Positions 1 to 11,886 of a DNA stretch of 64,000 nucleotides are shown here, one piece after another. Made by a program: the position numbers and the translations under genes. This DNA comes from Heritiera littoralis. Its lineage: Eukaryota; Streptophyta; Magnoliopsida; Malvales; Malvaceae. Within the stretch, counting starts at the first letter, position 1. Every line of letters begins with the position of its first letter. The stretch lies in contig JAPDPK010000033.1 of the NCBI GenBank assembly GCA_031772115.1, positions 2,356,001-2,420,000 on the forward strand, written 5' to 3'. Below the pieces are notes generated by a model. The model was not told the DNA's origin. It saw only the letters and a list, made by a program, of their open reading frames with translations, and did no database searches.

Positions 1-370
1 TGTATCGAACAAGAAAAAAAAAGTGCTGAAATTTCACAGTAATTTCATACTTTTCAGTGGGTTTGAGCCGAGTGCTCCTCTTTAATTCATAGAACTAGAA
101 AGTACAGTCGGCTTTATTGTAAACAATAATTGATTTTTTCAATTTATCTAAAATTTTCTTTTAATTTAATTTATGATTGGGTTTATTTAGACTTGAACCT
201 AACAAGTTATTTAGAAAAGTTTTACAAAATTTTCTCTTGATTGAAATGCATTTCTAGTCAATAATCAATACATTAATTATCTAGATTCATAATCCATAGT
301 CTAATAGACAATAGTCTTACCATTCTAGTTCAAAGTTAAGGTTTAAGCCATGAGGTATACTTAAAAAAAT
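1..370. other. AT-rich intergenic DNA
   Basis: No coding sequence, RNA gene or clear repeat boundary is visible here. The only reading frames are short and have AT-driven amino-acid composition. Confidence 0.6.
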
Positions 371-534
371 TATTATCTAATACACTATCAGTAAAGTTTT
401 TAAATTCTATAAGTGAGATTAAGATGATAACTCATATCCTATTAAAAATATTTAAAAAAATAAAAATAAAATAAAATAATGTATGTGTTATTTGTGGAGT
501 GTAAAAATATCACTAATAATTTATTAAATAATAA
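371..534. mobile_element. MITE, family A copy 1 (short inverted-repeat element)
   Basis: The left end (tattatctaatacactatca) and the right end (ttgtggagtgtaaaaatatc...) are imperfect inverted repeats of each other. Both match the ends of a second copy at 1950-2126 and a left arm at 35505-35600. The interior has no coding capacity. I could not fix the target duplication, so the edges are good to about 10 bases. Non-autonomous status is inferred from size and structure. Confidence 0.5.
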
Positions 535-1949
535 TCCTACTTGAAATCCCCTATTTTGCTCAATTGTGCCAAGAAAATTCCAAAAAGAAAAGAGCAAACA
601 AACATTGCTTGCTTTTAAGATTTGCTCAAAATAAATCAAACATGCATTAAATGTAGAGTTAAACAAAAAAAATTGGGAAATAATTTTAAGACAAAACCAG
701 AAATAGCCACGCTACATATCTGTTATTGAAAGGGTCAAGCCACTTGTCTCACATGTTATTCCAAGCAAGGTCAAGTTGCAAACCCTACTTGTCTAATTGC
801 TTGGTCAGATAAACTTTCCCTATTCCCAACTTTGTTTCTTAATGTTTGCCCTTGCAAATGGGCAAAGCACTATCAACTTTACTTGCATCACCCACATGCA
901 ACACCACACCACATATGCAGCAAAATTGAACTCCACACATTTATTCAATAACTTACATGTTAAAGTAGTGATATCCTACGTCGGTTAAATATTCTATTAT
1001 CTATGATTTAATATTCAAATTAGATTCTTTTATCTATTACTAATTGATTTTAAGTTGGATATTTAACATGATATCAAAACCCAAATTTTGTTATATGATT
1101 CTTACACTTATTGTCAATTGATTTTTTGTTGGATGCTTAACATTGCAAAATGAATTTTCTATTATTTTTCTTATCTTCATTTTTCTAATTATATTTTCCC
1201 TCCATTTTTCCTTGAACCAAACATAAGCTGAGGAAAAAAAAAGGATGAAAAAAGAATGAAGATAACATAATCTGTGAATTTGATTCTTGTAATCATAGAA
1301 TTGAGAGGTATGATATGATATGATAATTTGTCATTACTATTACAATCATGGACCACCCAACGTCATATGCAGTGTGATTTTCTTGTTAAAAAACACCAAA
1401 AGTCAAGATTTTAGGTTCAGGATGTTTAAAATGGAAAGCAACATGATTGAGAATTTTCATGGAAATTTCACTACCCCATATGGCGAGATCATGCCATGTC
1501 TCAGCTTTTCTTCCAAGATTGAAGTGATTTGTCCCCATTCTCACTTCCAAGATTGAAGAAACTTGTTGGGGTTCTAGGAAGAAAAGAGGAAGCTATTTCA
1601 ACATTAACATGTCTAACATAGAAGTTTTAATCTATACAATTGATAGAGATGTTCAAGAAAATTCTCATCAAAACAAAAAAAATTCGTTTTGAATATTTAG
1701 TAGATTTGAATATCAAATCTCAATATCTACAATTTTTTTCTCTTATCTCAATGTTGACGGCTCCTTTGTAGTTTTTTTATCTTTTATTTTCTGCTTTTTT
1801 TTTTGAGAAAGGTTGTACTAATAATTTATTCCATTTTTAGTGGCATTGGTCTGTTAATAAAAATTTTGCAATATCTTAAGAAATAATTTGATTTTTTTTA
1901 AAAAAATTTAACTCTTTAAACAAAAAATACATGTATAGTTAAAAAAGAT
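535..1949. other. AT-rich intergenic DNA
   Basis: I see no conserved protein, tRNA or transposon structure. The longest frames (about 60-78 codons near 797-988 and 1320-1556) resemble no family I know and sit in AT-rich sequence. Confidence 0.55.
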
Positions 1950-2126
1950 TAATATCTTATATATTGTCAATAGAGTTTTTTGACTCTACAAGCAGTATTA
2001 GGATGATTATACATGTTTTATTTTATGTGTTTTTTTATTCCTTAATATGTTTAAAGGACATGCTTAAATATCTTCACTCCGTTTGTGGAGTCAAAAAATA
2101 CCACTGATAGTGTATAAGATAATTAT
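1950..2126. mobile_element. MITE, family A copy 2
   Basis: Terminal inverted repeats of about 40 bases: the left arm (aatatcttatatattgtca, then gttttttgactctaca) pairs with the right arm (tttgtggagtcaaaaaatacc, then ctgatagtgtataagat; both quoted in pieces). The element is about 177 bp, non-coding, and shares ends with the copy at 371-534. The superfamily is not assigned because no target duplication is clear. Confidence 0.55.
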
Positions 2127-2237
2127 TCAATTAAAAAATATTAAGTGATTACTATTAATTATTTTCTTATATTTAAATTAAGAATTGAAAAACATGATAT
2201 TATAAAACAAGAGAAAGTCATCTTTCATTATATAATT

Positions 2238-2507
2238 GGCTAAAATAACCAAAAAATCCCTAAATTTTATCACTTTATCTAAATAAACCTTCCCTTAACC
2301 TTTAATTTTTACCAAAACAAACTCTTAACTTTTAATTTATACTTAAATAAATTCTTAAATCTTAATGCAAATCAATTTTTTTATTTGAAATAAAGCCTTA
2401 TTTAAATATAATTCAAAAGAAAAAGACCTATTTAGGTATAATAAAAAACAAGGTTAAAAGTAAAAAAAAATCAACAGTTCAAAGGTTTTTTTTTTAGTTT
2501 TTTAGCC
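2238..2507. mobile_element. MULE-type MITE with 9-bp target duplication
   Basis: The element starts ggctaaaataaccaaaaaat and ends with the inverse (ttttttagcc), giving A/T-rich terminal inverted repeats. It is flanked by 9-bp direct repeats, tatataatt at 2229-2237 and tctataatt at 2508-2516 (8 of 9 identical). A 9-bp duplication is characteristic of Mutator-like elements. The 270-bp length and absence of coding sequence make it a MITE. A better-preserved element with similar ends lies at 42105-42486. Confidence 0.65.
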
Positions 2508-2626
2508 TCTATAATTCAAAATTCAATGAAAAAGGTTGAAAATCTTTTTTTAATGGTGGATAATGATTTTTTTTGTTCATTTATGGTGGATAATGATTGG
2601 GACAGAGCAAAGGACGTGTTCATATT

Positions 2627-2808
2627 ACCAACAAGTGATTGGAAGAAGTGGAAAGTGGACTTCTTCCCCAGGTACTTGGACAGGGTTCGAGTCCTGGAGT
2701 CCTCACTGTTGGGAGGGCTTTTACCGTTTACCACTCCCGGTCCGAACAGGATTAGTCTCAGACCGTAAAACGGATGAGGATACCTGTGGTTACACCAAAA
2801 AAAAAAAA
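2627..2808 (+). mobile_element. tRNA-derived SINE, copy 1
   Basis: A tRNA-like head has a perfect B-box promoter (ggttcgagtcc at 2684-2694). The body ends in a conserved tail (attagtctcagaccg, then acggatgaggatacctgtgg) and a 3' run of A. It is bounded by a target duplication of about 16 bp, aggacgtgttcatatt, at 2611-2626 and again ending at 2824. These are the hallmarks of a LINE-mobilised SINE. The 3' half matches the copies at 5391 and 5688, but the 5' head differs from theirs. Confidence 0.85.
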
Positions 2809-2824
2809 AGGACGTGTTCATATT

Positions 2825-5390
2825 TGATACTTTCGCAGGTCCTACCCCCAAGGCCGGCCAATGAGGCAAAGACATTGGACTTGGTCGGGCCGAATCTTAT
2901 GTATCTAATTCTAAGTCTAACTGAGCTGTCAATCATGCTTTATAACATTAATAATTTAATTGGATAGATGAGAATGACAATTGTTAATGTTAATTGACTT
3001 TAAGGATTAAAGAAGATGCTTTGTTTTTTCAATTCGATACACCAAATCCAAAATCAAAAACAAGCACAAACACAAGCCAGCCAATCGAATTAATGCCAAT
3101 CAAATCCTTTGTATGTATAATTATAATACGTCTTAAAGAATTATCTTCTAGATTGAGAATATGACGATAAGAATTTAAAATTTCATGATCAAATTTAAAT
3201 GTGACATATATTCTTTTAATGGCCATAAATACTGCAAAGACATGACAATTATTTAAATTATCTTTGAAGTTTAATTATATAGATTAAGCCTCTAATATAA
3301 ACTTTACAATATGTTATAATTTTTTTTAATCATTCGATTAAAAAATTGTTGGCTAAAAAAACTCTAATTTGGAGCTTTCATTTATAACTTTTATAAAAGT
3401 TCATTTCAGCTTTGTTAGTTGTTCTTCCTTTGCATGTTAGGAGGAAGGAATGCCAGCTATTTTGTTCATAATTTAATTAAGATTATTTGTGAGATTAGGA
3501 TTTAGAAAGTGCGGTGGAGATCTTTACCTTGTTCCTTTCGAAAGCTTGTTGAAAATTAATTTAATGAAAGTTTGATTTTTTTGTTATACAAGATAAAGTT
3601 CATGTCGACTTTTCCGAAGATTAAAAGCTAATGATTTTTTTAAAATTTTGTTTGATTCTATATATTGTTTTTAAAAAATAAAAAAAAAATAGCTGTGAAA
3701 GTTAAACAAACACTTAACAAGAATGAAGTTTAAGTCAAATAGTTTATGTGGCACTTAAGGAATGACATCTAATAGGTTTAAGCTTTAAATCCTATCATTT
3801 CTATTTTTTTTTTTAGACTGACTTTTTTGTCCTAAAAAAACCTTAACAATAAGATATGAGATCTCGAAATTTGGAAATTTATTCCAATTTTTGGAAATTT
3901 ATTTATTAAATGGAGTTCTAAAGTTTAATTTTCCCTAAAAAACCTAACCACATTTGTTGTTTTCAAATTTTGAGTGATGCCACGAATAAAATAAGCTATA
4001 TTAGCACTAAATATTTAATTGAATGATAAATAACTATTAATTTTGCTAATAAAAAATTCGATTCAAACCTCTTTTTTCTCAAATTCAAAACAAATAAAAA
4101 AACTACTAATAATAAAAATAAAAGTTATTCCAATGACAATGATGATTACATATATTATTGAGCATTATGATGACTATATAATATGCTCATATACATATAT
4201 TTACCTGGTTCTTCGTGAAGAAAGGCATCATTTATAATGAGAATCTTATAACAAAGTGTGCTTTGGTGTAAAGTATGAGTGTGCTTTTCCTCTAGATTCG
4301 TAAATAATCATGAAAATAATTAAATCCTCCCTTTGCACGATCAATTTTGAGTGCTTAGGTTGCCCCTGCTCCCCATGGAATGCAAACATAAGTGACATAC
4401 TTTTTCCAAGATTTTTCTTAATATTAGTTATATAGATAGGCAAAATTAGTTTGTCGTCTATAAATTATTAGTGAATTTCAGTTTCTTTTTGGTATAATTA
4501 AGAGTAAATTCTAATTGGGTTTAAATCTTATCTATCGATGTGTCCTTTATAACTCAAAAACAGTTTTATATCTTTGATTCGGGACTTGAATTCTATTAGC
4601 TTCTATTTGAAAAGCTTATGATGCAATAAATGTAATAAAACGATCAATATAATTTTTTCTTAAAATATCTCTATGGTTTGAATTTTTTTCATTTATAATG
4701 AATCCCGTCTTTCTCTACACTTTTTTTTTGTCTTTGAAGATTTGCATGTTAAATCGTGGGTGTGCTGTTTTTATTTTAATTCTTTCTTTGTTGCCTATAG
4801 CACACGTTTTGTTTTTTGCAATTGATAAAAAGAAAATATATAATTTATCCAGATTCTTTTTAAAACGATTAAAATTTTATCAGGAACGTGCACAAGAGTG
4901 CATATTCTATCCTTTCTGATTAAAAAAAAAGCCATCATGTGCTAAAAGAAAATTAAGTTTCTTGACATTGAAGCAAGTACACCGAGAAAGATAGAATGTC
5001 ACCAACCCAATGTTCTATCTATTTTGGAATATTACAAGCACATGCATTTCCAGTTTAATAATGTCATGGCCTAAGCCCTAGAGTCCAAGGGTTTGGTGTG
5101 CAATTACATGAGAGAGGATTTGATTTAAACAGAGTAGAAAACAAGTTCCTCGTCACTTTTAAATTAAGCATACAATATTATTGTAATTCAAGAAGATAAG
5201 ATATATTCTAATATTGTCTTTATTCAATTCAATTTTAGCTCCATTATTGTAATATGTGGGGCAAAAAAATTAGGGTAGAAGTTAGATTATCCAGCTTCCT
5301 AACTGGTAAAATTCATTTATTATTAACATCGATTGATAATTTATTAATTGAATCAATTTTTTATTGATTGTAAAATCAATAGATAATTAC
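2825..5390. other. AT-rich intergenic DNA
   Basis: No gene or bounded repeat was recognised. Small frames at 3029-3226, 4043-4237, 4246-4443 and 4698-4919 show no family resemblance and are treated as chance. Confidence 0.55.
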
Positions 5391-5570
5391 CCAAGGGTTG
5401 TGGTTCAATTGGCAACGCAGGCTGAGTTTGTGGGAAGAGCTCTCGGGTTCGACTCCCACTAAACACATCTTTGGGGAGAGGTGAAAAGCCTTAACTGTGA
5501 CTAAACCCCGAATAAGATTAATCTCAGACCGTTAAAACGGATGAAGATACCTGTGGTTTACACCAAAAAA
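5391..5570 (+). mobile_element. tRNA-derived SINE, copy 2
   Basis: An A-box-like segment (ggttcaattggcaacgcagg) and a perfect B-box (ggttcgactcc, 5446-5456) head a body ending in the same tail as copy 1 (tctcagaccgttaaaacgg, then acctgtggtttacacc) followed by an A-run. The flanking sequence atcaatagataatt before the element resembles atcaattgataatt after it, consistent with a target duplication. This copy and its 3' flank form the first unit of a tandem duplication with copy 3. Confidence 0.85.
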
Positions 5571-5687
5571 AATCAATTGATAATTTATTGATTGAATCAA
5601 TTTCTCGTTGATTGTAAAATCGAATAAGCAGTATATTACAATCGAGTCTCGTGTGGATTTCTAATTTTTTTTTCTAGAGACTTACTT

Positions 5688-5865
5688 AATGGTTGTGGCT
5701 CAGTTGGCAACGCAGGTTGAGTTTGTGGGAAGAGCTCTTGTGTTCGACCCTCACTAAACACATTTTTGGGAAGAGGTGAAGAGCCTTAACTATGACTAAA
5801 CCCCGAATAAGATTAGTCTCAGATCGTTAAAATGGATGAGGATATATGTGGTTTCCAAAAAAAAA
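5688..5865 (+). mobile_element. tRNA-derived SINE, copy 3 (tandem duplicate of copy 2)
   Basis: This copy is nearly the same as the one 297 bp upstream, with a decayed B-box (tgttcgaccct). The roughly 110 bp that follow copy 2 (ttgattgtaaaatcgaataa, then gtctcgtgtggatttct) are repeated after this copy too. The second copy therefore arose by DNA duplication of element plus flank, not by an independent insertion. Confidence 0.85.
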
Positions 5866-5989
5866 TCAATAGATAATTTATTTATTGAATCAATTTCTCG
5901 TTGATTGTAAAATCGAATAAGCAGTATATTACAAACGAGTCTCGTGTGGATTTCTATTTTTTTTTCTAGAGATTAATTCTATCTAATTT

Positions 5990-8136
5990 ATTCTTTTTTC
6001 TTTCTTCTTCATTGCTGGCTGGTACCATGGTTACAAAACTTCTCAATTCTTTTATTTGTCTTGGAAGTTCTTGTCAACTGCGGCACGAGCACGTAGCTTA
6101 TTTTTGTATGAGAGAAAAGTCAACACGGTATGGTCCTTGTGTTGCTGCAAGTTGCTTTCTGTCCTCAATTACGTTGTATTTTCTTCGTGTTTTCATGGTT
6201 GGCGGTGTGAAATACGGAACAAAGAGAGGGTGCTTCCCACTGTACTGCCTCTCGATTGACTCGGGATGCAATGTAGTGAGGACAGAATACTAAATTCTTG
6301 AGCAAGAACAATTTATAATAAAAACTTTTATATTCGAATCCTCATTAAATTTATTTATTTTTTAATCAACGTCAATTCTGAAGCGAAGGCGAAGATTAAT
6401 CTTATCCAATCCGTAGAATTCAATCCGTAAGCAGAGCTAGTACAGCAGTGTCGTTAGCCAATCAGCCAACAAAGGTCAACAGGAGGACAGAGCCTCGTGC
6501 GGAAATTGAGGGTGAAGTTCTTGAAAGATTTGCCTTGCAAATATCCAATATATAGATTTAGTGAAATTCAATTACTTTATATTGTTTTGTTTTCACTATA
6601 TGTAATTTTTCACTTTGTAAAACATCTTAAAATATTAATAAAAAAAATTTAGTGTGATATATACATAAGTAAATCATCGAATCACGTAAATTTAATATCA
6701 TGTGTTACTGTTTTTTCTTAAGTAGGTGTGTAAACTGTGAACAACATAGGAATCAAGGCATGCGTTCAGACGAAGAACCCATTTTGTTCGTTGTAGTTTG
6801 ACTCGTTAGGCTCATTTCCCATCATCAATCCTGATTCCTCCACTTCCAAAGCGGTTTAAAAATTTATGTTTTATTCCCAAGTTATCTTCATGCATACCTT
6901 CTTGTAATTTCACTCAGATTATTTTACGCTCTTTCTTCTTATTTTTTCCCTCGTTTTCTTGCAAAACAAACAACCCCATTTTGTACATATATACACGTGG
7001 GTGAGTGCCTACATATAGGTATGCGTGTCCATCTATAAAATACTCTTTTGTGTTTTCTGGTACCGGCAATCAACCTGCTATTTGTCTCGTTTTGGATTTG
7101 TCGGGTCTTGGTTGGATCCTCGCTTTATTGAGGAGGTATCCTTGGCTGCTAAAGTAAAAAATACCTAGTAAGATTTACATTGGGGTGTTTGGTAGGGGCG
7201 AAAATGTATGCTGCAAATGCAACAACAGATGGATTGTTGATGGAAACAAATCTGGCCAAGAAGAATTGATTGTTGGAGCATGAAATATTCACAATTGCTA
7301 CATTTTGCTCAGATGAAACTGTCCTGGTTTGCGAGGAACAGACGAGTTATTTTTTTTACCAAGAAAACATACCATTCCTGAACAGATCTTGTCTTATGAA
7401 ATCCATCCGTTTGATAATTCTGGAAAGAAAATGAAAATTTTGCTTCAATATGCAGACTCCGGAGTTGTTAACTTGGGAAAAAACAAAATGGAAACACAGT
7501 CCTAATTGCCAAGGGTTTAGCAGCATGACTTTATCTGGTTTAAGTTTGCCAGGTTGAATGAGTTCCAATCTCTAACCTGATCTGAACTAAGAAAGGTAAT
7601 TGACTCGAGTCACCCAATTTATCCAAAAATTTCTGCCTAACTCCTGCCTCTATACTATGAATTGGTGCAAATAAGCAAGAGGAACTTATCAGATTATTCT
7701 TGTTGGATGAATCAATATTTCACACCCTCAGTCACAGAAGCTCCAAAGCAGAATATTTCCTACATGCAGCTACGGTTATAAATAGGATAGCTGCAGGTTT
7801 ATTGACTCACAAAGTAAAATGTTTAGATCGTAAAAATATTCGGGCTACTAGAATTCTTGCTTCAGGAAAAGGCTATCTATAATCGCTGTAATCTATTGCA
7901 TCAAACGCAGCCTCAAAGCAATAGTACTATTATCACTACAAGCTATAGCTTTCATTTCATCCCCAAACTTTGCATATTAGCTGCAAACCAACCGCAAAGA
8001 AAATAGATATGTTAACGGATAAAGAAATCTAGCAAAAATAACCTTAGGAGCTAGCAGCCATTGCTAAAGCATCTCGCTGTACAGAGTGACCACCATAATG
8101 AGTAGTAGGTTCAGATGAAGAGGAACCTTGAAAAAA
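5990..8136. other. Intergenic DNA and probable 3' flank of the zinc-finger gene
   Basis: The base composition is less AT-rich than further upstream. Frames of 60-93 codons occur at 6012-6293, 7356-7568 (minus) and 7700-7882, but none matches a family I recognise. The last 100-200 bases before 8137 are likely to hold the 3' untranslated region of the zinc-finger gene. No polyadenylation site can be assigned. Confidence 0.4.
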
Positions 8137-8895
8137 TTAGAGCTTCAAAGTAAGATCAGGCGAAGATGTATCTGTTCTTGGTGCTGATGCCATTGCTACA
8201 AAACCTATATTTGAGCTTTGCGTTGAATTTTGAGCAAACTGCAAAGCCTGGTTACCACCAACTCCTTCATTCACCTGCCTAAAACTCCCAGGCCAAAACG
8301 AGTCAACATCTTCATCTTCCATGAACATTGGCATTCCCAAATACCCTTGATCAAACCTTGCACCGGCTCTTGTATCTAGAGGCAGCCTCTGGGATGGCAT
8401 GATTCCTTGGTGCATAGCAGAATGTGCTTTGATCCCAAGGGACCGAAATGTAGAACCATGAAGGGGCAGAGATGCCAAGCTTGTATACCTATCAGACAAT
8501 AGCCCCATTCGCATTGCACGCTTTGCCATTGTCCTCTCCCTCTTATGAGCATTCTGGTGTCCACCCAGTGCCTGTGAACTATAGAACTTGCGCCTGCAAT
8601 AATTACAAGAGAAAATCCTTGGGATTGTGGCTGACAAAGTATGGGTTGCTACATTGCTACTACTCTCACCAGCGCCCTTCATCTCAGCATCACTGGCACT
8701 GAAATGGAGAGTCAGATCAAGGGAAACAGACCCTGAATCTGGTTGAGCGTTTACCGGATTTGTGAGGCATGAAGTAGTGGTTGTGCTATCCTTCGAGGGA
8801 TCAGGGGATGCTTTGCTTCCTGATATGTTGGAAGCCACTTGGCCGCTAGCTTCTGAATCGTTTTCAGATTCTAAACTTGGGTTTGGTGGTGTCAT
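8137..8895 (-). CDS. ZFP4: C2H2 zinc-finger protein with EAR motifs (ZFP4-like transcriptional repressor)
   Basis: This is a 252-residue nuclear protein with a single plant C2H2 finger at about residues 97-117: Cys97, Cys100, His113 and His117 around the plant-specific QALGGH core (108-113). An LDLTL motif sits at 59-63 and a second EAR-type DLTL at the extreme C terminus (247-250). EAR motifs recruit TOPLESS co-repressors, so a repressor role is inferred. The arrangement (N-terminal EAR, finger followed by KRERTMAKRAMRMG, a LPLHGS segment, a WPGSFRQ segment, C-terminal PDLTLKL) matches the Arabidopsis ZFP1/3/4/7 group, closest in memory to ZFP4. The start is the ATG at 8893-8895: an in-frame stop lies at 8917-8919 with no ATG between. 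The coding region is a single exon, as is usual for the family. The exact paralogue assignment is uncertain. Confidence 0.9.
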   Translation of the reverse strand: MTPPNPSLESENDSEASGQVASNISGSKASPDPSKDSTTTTSCLTNPVNAQPDSGSVSLDLTLHFSASDAEMKGAGESSSNVATHTLSATIPRIFSCNYCRRKFYSSQALGGHQNAHKRERTMAKRAMRMGLLSDRYTSLASLPLHGSTFRSLGIKAHSAMHQGIMPSQRLPLDTRAGARFDQGYLGMPMFMEDEDVDSFWPGSFRQVNEGVGGNQALQFAQNSTQSSNIGFVAMASAPRTDTSSPDLTLKL

Positions 8896-10600
8896 CCTCA
8901 AGCAAATCAGCAACGTCTAGTGCTTGTTCCTTCTGATATCCGGTATGAATTACTAACTGCACTAATTAGTTAGCTCTTCAAGACCTGCATGCATGAAAAA
9001 AATTAATGGATTATTTGCTAAAGCTTACAAGTGAGAAAGAAAGATGCAAAGAATCATAGTTATGATATGGATTATTCTCTAAATCTTAATTACAGGCGTG
9101 TAGATTGCATAGCCATACAAAATCAAATGCTAACCCGGCATAGTAGGCATGTCTAACTTCTTGCTAATATGATAAAGATAAGTATGCACACATATCTGTG
9201 ATTTGTCTCAGAGTTTTCATACTTGAATTGTGCAAATCCTTAAGTGAGGACAAAATGGATGCACCAATCCACTAACAGATCAATGAGCAACAAAGAAATT
9301 TCCTAATCAGAAATGTTAAGTCCCTTAAGCCCTGGGCCTAAGGTTCAAGATTTCAGGTTTTCTGTTTCTTCCAAACCAGGAGACCATGGATAGAAATTCT
9401 ACTTTCTTTCCTACAAGCTTGTCTATGTACTTCAGTCAAAAACAAGCATTCAAACAGCACAACTAGACAATGATATGTAAAATTCCACAGCAAAAATACT
9501 CGAAACTTGTTTTTAGACTTTCCCCACCCAGATAAACATCTTAGTAAATATTTCCAAAGTAAAAATATGCTGATTTCCTTGAAAATATTTCCACACCACG
9601 AATGCATAATATCCCAATTTTCCTGCTAGTATAAGCAATACAACCAAATAACAAACTGCAATGATTTCGTTTTCGCCAAAGAACATTCTCTGCCTTGAAT
9701 TGGTTTGGGGACAACATGGTCGGCCGATGATCATTAAGACACAAAAAGATTGATCTCAAGCATAACAATTAATAGCCTCTAGTTTTCTGCTTGCAATAGA
9801 ATGAGGGGACATCAGTAATTCATGACAAAGGGGACAACATGTGAGAGTTGGGCTTTAATGGAGTCTAGTACAGAAAGACCCATTTCCAAGACATTTTAAG
9901 ATGAAAAGCACTGATAATGTCCCAATAAAAGTGAGGACATGTTTTATTGCATAAACAAGACATCTCGAAACTCAGAAGTAAAGAAATTAGAGTCAGGTTG
10001 ATACAAGAGTTAAGCAAATAAAGGAGCCTAATTGAGGATATGCATAAAAGGGTATTCACAATTGCATTAGAAAAGTGGTTTGTTTTTCTCCAAATCTCTT
10101 TAAAAAGTGCTTTGACGGAAATTAATTACTATAATTTTCCATTTAGCCACTCTCTCTTCATGTTGCTATAATTTTAAATACAAGACCGTCCAATTTTTAA
10201 CAAATAAGCATAGCAATCAGGAGATAAAATTTAGATGGAAATGCATAAAAAAACATTAAAAATATCATAAAAAAGAAACAGAAAGCAGAAAAATCCCAGA
10301 TGAGACCATTCTGCAGGTAAGAAGACTAAAATCCACAGCAGAACCAAAAGGTAATTTTCCTTAAAAAAAAAAATAACAACATGAAAATACGAAGTTCAAA
10401 AACTGAACCTTAAAATCAGTAACATAACCCCAAAAAAATCCATAGGATATGAGATAGTAGGTGAAAAAGATTCTTACTTGATAGACTTTGAAGCAGCAAA
10501 GTATGGTTGAGTGATATGCTACTTTGTGAGCTATGGAAGCTATGGGATGAGAAGTATCAAAGGACAAAGATGAAGCTAGCTTTGGCCCGTGGGTGCTTTT
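8896..10600 (-). other. 5' leader of the zinc-finger gene with a probable 1.5 kb intron
   Basis: On the minus strand, a good acceptor (tttcatgcatgcag followed by gtcttgaag) ends an intron at 8985. A good donor (atcaa followed by gtaagaatc) starts one at 10477. The model is a leader exon upstream of 10478, an intron at 8985-10477, and a short leader segment at 8896-8984 joined to the coding exon. Another donor-like site (aca then gtaagtact) near 10936 could mark an alternative first exon. Leader introns are common in this gene group. The model is inference from splice signals only. Confidence 0.45.
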
Positions 10601-11099
10601 TTTTTTTTTTTGTGTTCAAGTTTTTACCACATATAGTGGAGTAATTGTAGAAGATGAAAAGATAATAAATGAAGATAAGATAGCCAAGAAGCAGAGAGAG
10701 AAAGAAAGAAAAGAGGTACAATTATGGGAGAGCAGAGGATTAGAGAGATGGGGATGATGGAGCAAAGTCAGAAGCCAAAAACAAAAGAAACAAAGAAAGT
10801 AGATAAGACACTAACCAGCCAGTAGTGTTTGTTGAATTTAGGGCTATTTCAGTGTTCCAACTGCACAAATCAATGAGTGGGGAGAGAGAAAAGAAAGCAT
10901 AAGAACACAAAGCGACAGGGAAAAGCAAAGAGTACTTACTGTAAGTCCCACAAAAAGATAGTATAAAAATGTTTGTGTCCCATTGCTCCTCAATGCTATG
11001 CTCTCATGCTTTTCCTTTTCTTTTCTATTTCTTACTTTAACAACTTGTTCGTGGAAGATTCTTCTTCCCAATATTACCCAACTATGTTAGTCAGAATTC

Positions 11100-11484
11100 A
11101 GAAAAAATAAAATAAATAAAACACTATTTTGTCAGACTCCCCATCCTCACTTGTGGAATTTGCATGGATATGAGCCCATCATCCTGATCTAGCCCAGATA
11201 TTTTAACTTTATGTTTCTCAAAATCTTTTTTTAAACTTTTATCTGTATATAAAATTTTTACTAATATTATTTATTTTTTTATTTTGTTGAGATTTTTAAA
11301 CAAAAATGCATTTCAATAAAAGATCAACTGTAAATTAAATTTAACACAAAAGATAATATTTAATGTGATTCAATCCAAGTGCTTATAACAATTTATAAGA
11401 ATAAAAAAATCCATTATCATTATAGAAATAACAAATAATACAAAATATCTCAAAACAAACATAGTATCGAAATAAACCCAATTT
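11100..11484. other. AT-rich spacer between the zinc-finger gene and the solo LTR
   Basis: Nothing recognisable. It probably contains distal promoter sequence of the minus-strand zinc-finger gene. Confidence 0.4.
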
Positions 11485-11886
11485 GTTATTGTCGTAACGG
11501 CTTCGCGCTCGACGATTTTCGAAAAACGTTTAAAAACAAAAATAGAGTCGCCACCAATCTTTTTTGACTAGGTGTGATTGGTCACCTAAAAATATTTATC
11601 TTTTTAACAAAATCTCAAAATTAATTAAGTTTTATTAAAAAGACAATTTCTTTGGTCTACGAAAACAAGATTTGGGTTCAGGGGTTCGGTTACGTACGAG
11701 GAAGGATTAGCACCCTCATAACGCCCGTTAGAAAACGGTACCATCCTAACTACGTGGTATCTTTTGATTTTAATAAAAGAGTCTTGGTTTAACACTAATT
11801 TGCTTATTTAGAAAACTCGTGTATTGGCTTAAAAATTATTATTTCATGTATGTTTAAAAACTTCCTTTGAAAATTAACATGGACCC

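Noticed and set aside
5391..5470. Possible tRNA gene (A-box and B-box like sequence)
   Set aside because: No cloverleaf can be formed. The segment is followed by a SINE body and A-tail and is repeated, so it is the tRNA-derived head of a SINE.
6012..6293. 93-codon frame with several cysteines
   Set aside because: No signal peptide, domain or splice context is recognisable, and an overlapping frame exists on the same strand. Insufficient evidence for a gene.
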